A stretch of DNA of 64,000 bases from Pseudacidovorax sp. NFM-22. GTDB lineage: Bacteria; Pseudomonadota; Gammaproteobacteria; Burkholderiales; Burkholderiaceae_C. A program made the translations under genes and the position numbers. Positions 57,080 through 64,000 of this stretch are shown in pieces. Each line of letters begins with the position of its first letter. Position 1 is the first letter of the stretch. The stretch spans positions 372,001 through 436,000 of the forward strand of contig NZ_JACBFY010000006.1 in assembly GCF_021401245.1 (NCBI RefSeq). The letters are read 5' to 3'. The notes beneath the pieces were generated by a model, which was not told the origin of the DNA, searched no databases, and was given only the letters and a program-made list of their open reading frames with translations.

Positions 57080-58434
57080 GCGGAGTCTTCCTTGAAGGCG
57101 CGCGGCAGTTCGGCCGTCACGCGGGTGAGGCCGGGCGTGGACTGCAGGCGCAGGTGCCCGCCGGCCGCTTCCATGCGCTCGCGCATGTGGCGCAGGCCCA
57201 GGCCCCGGTGCGGGTCGGCCTGCGCCGCCTCCACATCGAAGCCGAGCCCGTCGTCCGCCACCGTGAGGCGCACGAGCCCGGGGTCGAAGTGCAGGTGCAG
57301 GTCGACATGGGCCGCGCCGGCATGCTTCTGGACGTTGGTCAGCGCCTCCTGCGCGACGCGGAAGAGGGCGGTCTTGGCCTCGGCCGACAGCTCGCCGGCC
57401 TCGCCCGTGACCTGCAGCGCGACCGCGGGACCGGCGCCGCCGGCCTCGTCCACCAGACGCTCCAGCGCGGCGGGCAGGCCCAGGGTGTCGAGCAGCGCGG
57501 GCCGCAGGCGGTGCGAGATGTGGCGCACTTCCAGCAGCGCCTCGCCCAGGCGCTGCAGCGCCCGCGCGAGCAGTGGCGGCACCGGCCGGCCTTCGCGCTG
57601 CAGGCCGTCCACGGCCGACTCGACCAGCAGCTTGGCCGACACCAGCGTCTGGCTGGTGCCGTCGTGCAGCTCGCGGGCCAGGTGGGCGCGCTCTTCTTCC
57701 TGCGACTGCACCACGCGCCGCGCCAGCTGGCGCAGCTTGGCCTCGGCCACGCGGTGCTCGCTGAGGTTGAGCAGCAGGCCGCCCGCGCTCACGGCCGCGA
57801 GCGAGAGCGTGGCGATGGCCGCGATCCACAGCAGCGTGCCGCTGACGTTGCCGCTGGTCTGCTGGTCCAGCGCGTCGAGCGTGGCCTGGATGTCGTCCAG
57901 GTACAGGCCGGTGCCGACCATCCATTGCCAGCGGTCCAGCGCCTGCACATAGCCCAGCTTGGGCGCCAGACCGCCTGCCGAGGGCTTGCGCCATTCGTAT
58001 TCGACATAGCCGCCGCCGGCCCGCGCGCGGGCGATCAGGTCGCGGATGGTGTAGCGGCCCTGCGAATCGCGCAGGTCCCACAGCGACTGGCCGACCAGCT
58101 CGGGCTGGCGCGAATGCATCAGCACGTGGCCCTGCAGGTCGTAGACGAAGAAGTAGCCGTCGTTGCCATAGTCCAGCGTGCCCAGCAGGCGCAGCGCCTC
58201 CTGCCGTGTGGCGGCATCGTCGCCGCGCTGGTAGAGCGGGCGGATCACGCTCAGGCCTAGGTCCACGTAGCTGCGCAGTTCGCCGCGGCGCTGGGCCATG
58301 TGGCTCTGCTCGATCAGCAGCCGCTCGCGCCGGTACAGGTCGCGCGACTGGTGCTGCAGGCCGAAGGCGACCAGGCCCAGGGCCGCCAGCAGCGGCAGCA
58401 CGGCCAGGGCGATGATCTTGGTGCGCAGGGTCAT
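57076..58434 (-). CDS. sCache-domain sensor histidine kinase (HisKA_3 type)
   Basis: A 452-aa membrane kinase. An N-terminal helix (about 7-28) and a second helix (about 200-222) flank a periplasmic single Cache domain. The Cache domain has the signature [39 protein letters not shown] and [13 protein letters not shown]. The cytoplasmic part has the H-box [18 protein letters not shown] and a HATPase with DDGLGFD and [16 protein letters not shown]. sCache_2 domains bind small carboxylates such as pyruvate, lactate or propionate. It overlaps both the regulator and rluE by 4 bp. The signal is probably a carboxylate linked to CstA. Confidence 0.92.
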   Translation of the reverse strand: MTLRTKIIALAVLPLLAALGLVAFGLQHQSRDLYRRERLLIEQSHMAQRRGELRSYVDLGLSVIRPLYQRGDDAATRQEALRLLGTLDYGNDGYFFVYDLQGHVLMHSRQPELVGQSLWDLRDSQGRYTIRDLIARARAGGGYVEYEWRKPSAGGLAPKLGYVQALDRWQWMVGTGLYLDDIQATLDALDQQTSGNVSGTLLWIAAIATLSLAAVSAGGLLLNLSEHRVAEAKLRQLARRVVQSQEEERAHLARELHDGTSQTLVSAKLLVESAVDGLQREGRPVPPLLARALQRLGEALLEVRHISHRLRPALLDTLGLPAALERLVDEAGGAGPAVALQVTGEAGELSAEAKTALFRVAQEALTNVQKHAGAAHVDLHLHFDPGLVRLTVADDGLGFDVEAAQADPHRGLGLRHMRERMEAAGGHLRLQSTPGLTRVTAELPRAFKEDSA

Positions 58435-59066
58435 GGGCGGCGGCGGGGTGGGCTGCGGCGCGTCGGTGCAGCAGTTCGGGGCGCTCGGGGCACCGGCGCA
58501 TCGAGCACCGGCGGCACGTCCAGTGCCTCCCAGGTGCCGGCCGCCAGCCCGTCGAGCACGAAGGGGCCGATGGCGACGCGGATCAGCCGCAGCGTCGGCA
58601 GGCCCACCGCTGCCGTCATCCGCCGCACCTGCCGGTTGCGGCCTTCGCGGATGGCGAGCTCGATCCAGTCGGTGGGAATGTTCTTGCGCTCGCGGATCGG
58701 CGGCTCGCGCGGCGGCAGCTGCGGTGGCGGATCGAGCCGGCGCGCGCGCGCCGGCAGCGTCGGCCCGTCGTTGAGCACGACACCGTGGCGCAGCTGCGCC
58801 AGCGCCTCGTCGGTGCCCAGGCCCTCCACCTGCACCCAGTAGGTCTTCTCCATCTTGTGTCGCGGGTCGGCGATGCGGGCCTGCAGCGGGCCGTCGCTGG
58901 TCAGCAGCAGCAGGCCTTCGCTGTCGGCATCGAGCCGGCCCGCCGCATGCACGCCGGGCAGGTCGATGAACTCCTTGAGTCCACGCCAGCGCCCCTCGGG
59001 CGTGAACTGGCTGAGCACACCATAGGGTTTGTGGAAGCGGATGAGGCGTGGGGACGGCGCAGTCAT
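58431..59066 (-). CDS. rluE: 23S rRNA pseudouridine synthase RluE-like
   Basis: A 211-aa pseudouridine synthase of the RsuA/RluB/RluE family. The N-terminal S4 domain is absent, as in RluE. The catalytic motif [20 protein letters not shown] holds the nucleophilic Asp. Further family blocks are [12 protein letters not shown] and [22 protein letters not shown]. coli RluE modifies U2457 of 23S rRNA. An Arg/Pro-rich tail of about 25 residues is extra. It overlaps the kinase start by 4 bp, an odd partnership that may reflect only gene packing. Confidence 0.9.
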   Translation of the reverse strand: MTAPSPRLIRFHKPYGVLSQFTPEGRWRGLKEFIDLPGVHAAGRLDADSEGLLLLTSDGPLQARIADPRHKMEKTYWVQVEGLGTDEALAQLRHGVVLNDGPTLPARARRLDPPPQLPPREPPIRERKNIPTDWIELAIREGRNRQVRRMTAAVGLPTLRLIRVAIGPFVLDGLAAGTWEALDVPPVLDAPVPRAPRTAAPTRRSPPRRRP

Positions 59067-59166
59067 GGACGGCGGCGAGCATAGCCCCGCCTTCGAGTCC
59101 GGTCGCCGCCATGGCGCAATCGTCCGCGGCCCTCTTCGCGGCGAAGCGCATTGAGGCGCCGGGGCG

Positions 59167-59862
59167 TCAGCTCAAGTGCCGCAGGCGTGCATCCATCAGC
59201 GCCGAGAAGCGCGAGAACCACACCGCATTGGCCGGCGACGGATGCGGCAGCGGCGCGAGCGTGACGGGGTGCGGGACGCCGCCGTGCGCGTAGCCGACTT
59301 CCAGCGTGCGGGCATAGCGCTCGTCGCCCAGCGCCCAGAAGTCGTCGAGGGCCGCATTCACCGCTGGAGGCTGCCCGATGCCGAACCAGAAAAAGGCCTC
59401 GCGGCCCAGCGCGATCACGGTGCGCCGGCCACCGCGGCCCTGCCACAGGTCGATGAGCAGCTCCGCCATCAGCGGCTGGAAGCGCCGCTTGACCGCCATC
59501 GACCAGGCCTTGTTGCCCACCGGCTTGTAGGGCGCGGTGTTGAGCCAGAACACGCCCGATCCGGCCTCGATGGATTCCGCGAAGTCCGGCGCCGGCGCGT
59601 CTGGTCCATGCCGCTGCCGGTGCAGCGCCGCCCGCACCAGTTGCCCGCCCTTGCCCAGGAAGGGCTGCCCCTGCTGCGCCTCGGTGCGCCCCGGGTCGCG
59701 ACCGAAGATGCACAGCGCCGCGTCCCGCGGCCCCAGCCCGATGACCGGATCGCGCCAGTCGCGGCCGGCGGATTCGTAGGCCTCGCGGTCGATGCCGGGC
59801 AGGTCCTGCGCCAGGCGGCGGAAGGCGGCGTGCTGGGCGGCTGAAATGCGGGCGCAGGTCAT
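59167..59862 (-). CDS. Uracil-DNA glycosylase superfamily protein
   Basis: A 231-aa protein of the UDG fold. The opening catalytic-type region is [20 protein letters not shown] and [20 protein letters not shown]. The closing substrate-contact motif is [15 protein letters not shown], the H-P-S-P seen in families 4-5. No Cys cluster of a family-4 [4Fe-4S] enzyme is seen, so it belongs to an iron-free branch often simply called 'uracil-DNA glycosylase family'. Expected role is removal of uracil from DNA. It is separated from rluE by 100 bp. Confidence 0.85.
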   Translation of the reverse strand: MTCARISAAQHAAFRRLAQDLPGIDREAYESAGRDWRDPVIGLGPRDAALCIFGRDPGRTEAQQGQPFLGKGGQLVRAALHRQRHGPDAPAPDFAESIEAGSGVFWLNTAPYKPVGNKAWSMAVKRRFQPLMAELLIDLWQGRGGRRTVIALGREAFFWFGIGQPPAVNAALDDFWALGDERYARTLEVGYAHGGVPHPVTLAPLPHPSPANAVWFSRFSALMDARLRHLS

Positions 59863-59909
59863 CGTTCGCTTAAGGGATAGGCATCGAGGCGAGGCGGCAG
59901 GAACGCTGG

Positions 59910-60326
59910 TCAGACCGCCTGCCAGGGGTTGAAGACCTGCACCGGCATGCCGGCGAAGTCCCGCGTGTTGCGCGTGACCAGCACCAGGTCATGGACGAGC
60001 GCCGTGGCGGCGAGCAGGCTGTCGATGGCCGGCACGGGGCGGCCAGCCTCTGCGACCAGCCGGCCCCAGCGGTCGGCAACCGCGGCGTCGATGCCCAGGA
60101 TGCGGCCCGTGAAGAAGAGCGGCAGGTCCACCTCCAGCCAGTCCGCCAGCACCTGGCGCCGTGCGGGCTCCGGCACGCCGTCGATGCCCTTTCGTATCTC
60201 GCCCAGCGTCAGCACGCTGAGGTACAGCGTCGTGGGTGGCCGCCTGGCGAACCAGCTGGCCACGTTTGCATCGGGCACGCGCCGCCGCAACTCGGACAGC
60301 GCGTTGGTGTCGACCAGGTAGCTCAC
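59910..60326 (-). CDS. vapC: PIN-domain toxin, VapC/FitB type
   Basis: A 138-aa PIN-domain ribonuclease toxin. The acidic active-site residues are visible: D6 in YLVDTNALSEL, E43 in LTLGEIRKGI, D102 in PAIDSLLAATAL and D123 in TRNTRDF. The order DTNxLSE with LTLGEIRKG is typical of the FitB subgroup. It follows the antitoxin gene by 3 bp. It would cleave tRNA or other RNA when freed from the antitoxin. Confidence 0.92.
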   Translation of the reverse strand: MSYLVDTNALSELRRRVPDANVASWFARRPPTTLYLSVLTLGEIRKGIDGVPEPARRQVLADWLEVDLPLFFTGRILGIDAAVADRWGRLVAEAGRPVPAIDSLLAATALVHDLVLVTRNTRDFAGMPVQVFNPWQAV

Positions 60327-60329
60327 GAC

Positions 60330-60578
60330 TCAGAATGCCGTGTCGCGCGTGGGGCTGGGGTCGCGGTCGAACACCAGCTCGTCCTGGCCCGCCAGCGGCG
60401 AGCGCTGCATGAAGTCCAGCAGAGAGCCCTGCGCCTGAGACAGACGGTCAAAGGTCTGGCGGGAGACGACCACCGCCACCGACTTGCCGTGCACCGTGAT
60501 GTCCTGCGGCTGTTCCTGGGCGGACTTCACCAGCTCGGACATGCGCGCCTTGGCGTCCTGCATCTGCCATGTCTGCAT
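60330..60578 (-). CDS. Phd/YefM-family antitoxin
   Basis: An 82-aa antitoxin. The N-terminal DNA-binding fold is MQTWQMQDAKARMSELVKSA, with the conserved ITVHGKSVAVVVS strand pair. The C-terminal disordered tail (SPLAGQDELVFDRDPSPTRD) wraps the toxin. A palindrome 13 bp upstream suggests autorepression by the toxin-antitoxin complex. The toxin gene follows at once. Confidence 0.92.
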   Translation of the reverse strand: MQTWQMQDAKARMSELVKSAQEQPQDITVHGKSVAVVVSRQTFDRLSQAQGSLLDFMQRSPLAGQDELVFDRDPSPTRDTAF

Positions 60579-60591
60579 CGTTTTCTCCCAT

Positions 60592-60610
60592 TCTGACCAG
60601 AAAGGTCAGA
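60592..60610. promoter_or_regulatory. Toxin-antitoxin operator
   Basis: TCTGACC and GGTCAGA are perfect 7-bp inverted arms around AGAAA, 13 bp upstream of the antitoxin ATG. The position is usual for autoregulation of a Phd-VapC type operon. Confidence 0.75.
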
Positions 60611-60641
60611 TTTTAGGCGGCGTTGCAGGCCCTCCATGCAA

Positions 60642-60667
60642 AAGGGCCAGTCTGCGGACCGGCCCTT
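60642..60667 (-). terminator. Rho-independent terminator of glnS
   Basis: AAGGGCC and GGCCCTT pair, with an inner GTC/GAC pair around TGCG. On the minus strand the hairpin is followed by TTTTG. It lies 37 bp beyond the glnS stop and separates it from the toxin-antitoxin operon. Confidence 0.82.
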
Positions 60668-60704
60668 GCCTGCTGCGTATCGGTCGAGGCCGATCACGAA
60701 GCGC

Positions 60705-62591
<1,887 letters not shown>

Positions 62592-62792
62592 CGGGGAATT
62601 TTATGGGTGGGCCGGCGTCGATGGTTTCGCCGCGCTGCAGCGCAAGTGGCGCCCACGATGCCGGAGGGGTTACGTCTGGCAACCAACGTCACGTTCACGG
62701 GTGAACCTTTCCGGGGCTTTGGCCGTTCTATGGGTCAGGTGGACGGCAGTTTTGCGAATGGCGTCCTTCCCCAGTTTTTCCAGGAGATCGAG

Positions 62793-63119
62793 ATGAATGT
62801 CTCTCGCACGGGCTTCTTCAAGTTGGCGGCGGCTGCCGCCGTTGCGGCGGGTGCCCTGTTTGCCGCTTCCAGTGCCAGCGCCCAGGTGAGCTGGTCGCTG
62901 GGCGTGTCGGCGCCAGGCGTGGCCGTGGGCGTGGCGGCGCCGCCGCCGGCGTATTACGGCCCCCCGCCGGCCTATTACGTGGCGCCCCCGGCCCCGGTGT
63001 ACTACCGCCCGCCGCCGCCGGTTTACTACCGCCCGCCGCCGCAGGTGGTGTACGAGCCGGCACCGGTGTACTACGGCCCCGGACCGTACTACTACCGCCA
63101 CCATCACCACTGGCGTTGA
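62793..63119 (+). CDS. Exported Pro/Tyr-repeat protein (108 aa)
   Basis: A small secreted protein. The signal peptide is MNVSRTGFFKLAAAAAVAAG to ASAQ. The mature part opens VSWSLGVSAPGVAVGVAAPP and continues as repeats of P-P-P-x-Y-Y (PPAYYGPP, PPPVYYRP, PVYYGPGP). It ends in a His-rich YRHHHHWR. AGGAGATCGAG precedes the ATG at 62793. Such proteins are common in Burkholderiales, usually annotated only as exported or 'PXPV-like' repeat proteins. A metal- or cell-wall-associated role is possible but not shown. Confidence 0.8.
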   Translation: MNVSRTGFFKLAAAAAVAAGALFAASSASAQVSWSLGVSAPGVAVGVAAPPPAYYGPPPAYYVAPPAPVYYRPPPPVYYRPPPQVVYEPAPVYYGPGPYYYRHHHHWR

Positions 63120-63125
63120 TGGCAG

Positions 63126-63196
63126 CGGATCGGCCCCAAGGGCCGATCCGTGCAGCGCCCCAAGCCGCCTCGCCGCTTGCCGGCAGGCGGCTTTTT
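63126..63196 (+). terminator. Tandem hairpins ending in a T-run
   Basis: The first hairpin pairs CGGATCGGCCC with GGGCCGATCCG (63126-63150) and has no T-run. The second pairs AAGCCGCCT with AGGCGGCTT (63162-63193) and runs into TTTTT (63192-63196), a classical intrinsic terminator for the exported-protein gene. Confidence 0.85.
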
Positions 63197-63227
63197 CGTG
63201 GGCGCTCGCACGCGCCTGCACCACGTG

Positions 63228-64000
63228 CTACATCGCCCGGAACAGCGGCGCGTAGAGCCGGCTCACGGGCAAGGGCTCATCCGGGCGGCCTCGCAGCGTC
63301 AGCTGCATGCGGCCGGCTTCGTCTCGGTGGACGGCATCCACGGCATCGGCCCGCACCACCACCGCGCGGTGGATCTGCCAGAAGCGCTGCGGATCGAGCT
63401 GCGGCAGCAACTGCTTGAGCGGCGTGCGGATCAGGTGTTCGGCGTCGGCCGTCAGCACCCGCACGTACTTGTCGGCGGCCTCGAAGTACAGCACCTCGTC
63501 CACCGGCACCATGCGCACGGTCGTGCCGCCCGCATTGCTGGCCGCGATGAACTTGAGTGGCGCCGATTCCCCGCGCGGCGGCGAGGCGGCGCCCAGCAGG
63601 TCGCGCCACTGCGCCAGCGCCTGCTGCGGCAGGGCGGCGGGCGCCGCCAGCCGCGCCTGCAGGCGGGCGACGGTGCGCGCGAGCCGCTGGGGCTGCACCG
63701 GCTTCATCAGGTAGTCCAGCGCCTGCGCCTCGAAGGCGCGCGCGGCGTATTCGTCGTAGGCGGTGACGAAGACCAGTTGCGGCATCGGCGCCTCGTCCGA
63801 AGGCCAGCGTTCGGCGATCTCCTCGGCGGCGGCCAGTCCGTCCTGACCGGGCATGCGGATGTCCATGAACAGCACGTCGGGGCGCAGCCGCAGCGCCTCT
63901 CGGGCGGCGCTCAGGCCGTCGCCGGCCACGGCCGCGATCTGCAGGGCGGGCCAGGCACGGGCCAGCTCGGCCTGCAGGGACTGGGCAAGGAGCGGTTCGT
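63228..64000 (-). CDS. LytTR-family response regulator (5' end outside window)
   Basis: The visible 257 codons begin inside the receiver domain (EPLLAQSLQAELARAWPALQ). Phospho-acceptor Asp is in VLFMDIRMPGQDG, with Thr in VFVTAYDEYAARAF and Lys in LDYLMKPVQPQRLART. The C-terminal LytTR DNA-binding domain follows: TTVRMVPVDEVLYFEAADKY, VLTADAEHLIRTPLKQLLPQ, FWQIHRAVVVRADAVDAVHR and LPVSRLYAPLFRAM. The start lies beyond the window. It is expected to pair with a LytS/YehU-type kinase further upstream, not visible here. Confidence 0.93.
   Translation of the reverse strand, partial: EPLLAQSLQAELARAWPALQIAAVAGDGLSAAREALRLRPDVLFMDIRMPGQDGLAAAEEIAERWPSDEAPMPQLVFVTAYDEYAARAFEAQALDYLMKPVQPQRLARTVARLQARLAAPAALPQQALAQWRDLLGAASPPRGESAPLKFIAASNAGGTTVRMVPVDEVLYFEAADKYVRVLTADAEHLIRTPLKQLLPQLDPQRFWQIHRAVVVRADAVDAVHRDEAGRMQLTLRGRPDEPLPVSRLYAPLFRAM

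Overview
The window is very GC-rich chromosomal DNA with tight, mostly 4-bp-overlapping gene chains. It carries two Bug-type (tripartite tricarboxylate transporter) periplasmic binding proteins, five LysR/LacI-type regulators and a glnS gene. Gene content and codon style fit a free-living betaproteobacterium of the Burkholderiales, most likely Comamonadaceae (Acidovorax/Variovorax/Pseudacidovorax-like). This placement is inferred; no rRNA or tRNA gene was seen. Two AT-richer genes (about 4.75-5.86 kb and 55.36-56.41 kb) and a decayed phage terminase (about 4.15-4.74 kb) stand out as acquired DNA.

Layout. 0-4.1 kb: housekeeping genes recJ (cut by the window edge), an RpfE-like protein and lolCD. 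4.1-5.9 kb: prophage debris and an orphan membrane protein. 6-9.4 kb: LysR regulator divergent from a cytoplasmic sulfatase and a Bug binding protein. 9.4-20.4 kb: a ten-gene minus-strand operon (FAD oxidoreductase, M81 peptidase, dipeptide-type ABC transporter, D-aminoacylase-like hydrolase, RidA), divergent from an XRE-cupin regulator with two matching palindromes between them. It looks like a pathway for importing and degrading D-amino-acid-containing or N-acylated peptides. 20.4-27.5 kb: a 2-ketogluconate operon (kguE, kguK, kguD, ptxS-like) joined to a four-gene polar-amino-acid-type ABC transporter, with a perfect PtxS-type operator upstream of the first gene.

27.6-40.1 kb: a stress and signalling island with a BLUF photoreceptor, SDR, isochorismatase-like hydrolase, manganese catalase, DUF892 ferritin-like protein, several tiny hydrophilic proteins, two paralogous NarL-type regulators around an orphan HisKA-like protein, an NtrC-type regulator and a multi-PAS hybrid kinase. 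Repeated TGCGGCA/TGCCGCA inverted half-sites lie upstream of several of these genes. 40.1-53 kb: omega-aminotransferase, Bug and ModA-like binding proteins each near LysR genes, a flavodiiron-like metallo-hydrolase, an M23 peptidase, pyroglutamyl peptidase, YeiH exporter and a tannase/feruloyl esterase. 53-64 kb: cstA-ybdD, a DUF4238 gene, a Cache-domain two-component system, rluE, a uracil-DNA-glycosylase-like protein, a vapBC-type toxin-antitoxin pair, glnS, a Tyr/Pro-rich exported protein and a LytTR regulator cut by the window end.

Dispersed intergenic repeats (a 59-228 bp family in three copies, plus two large inverted repeats) punctuate the operons. No CRISPR array, insertion sequence with intact transposase, rRNA or tRNA was found.
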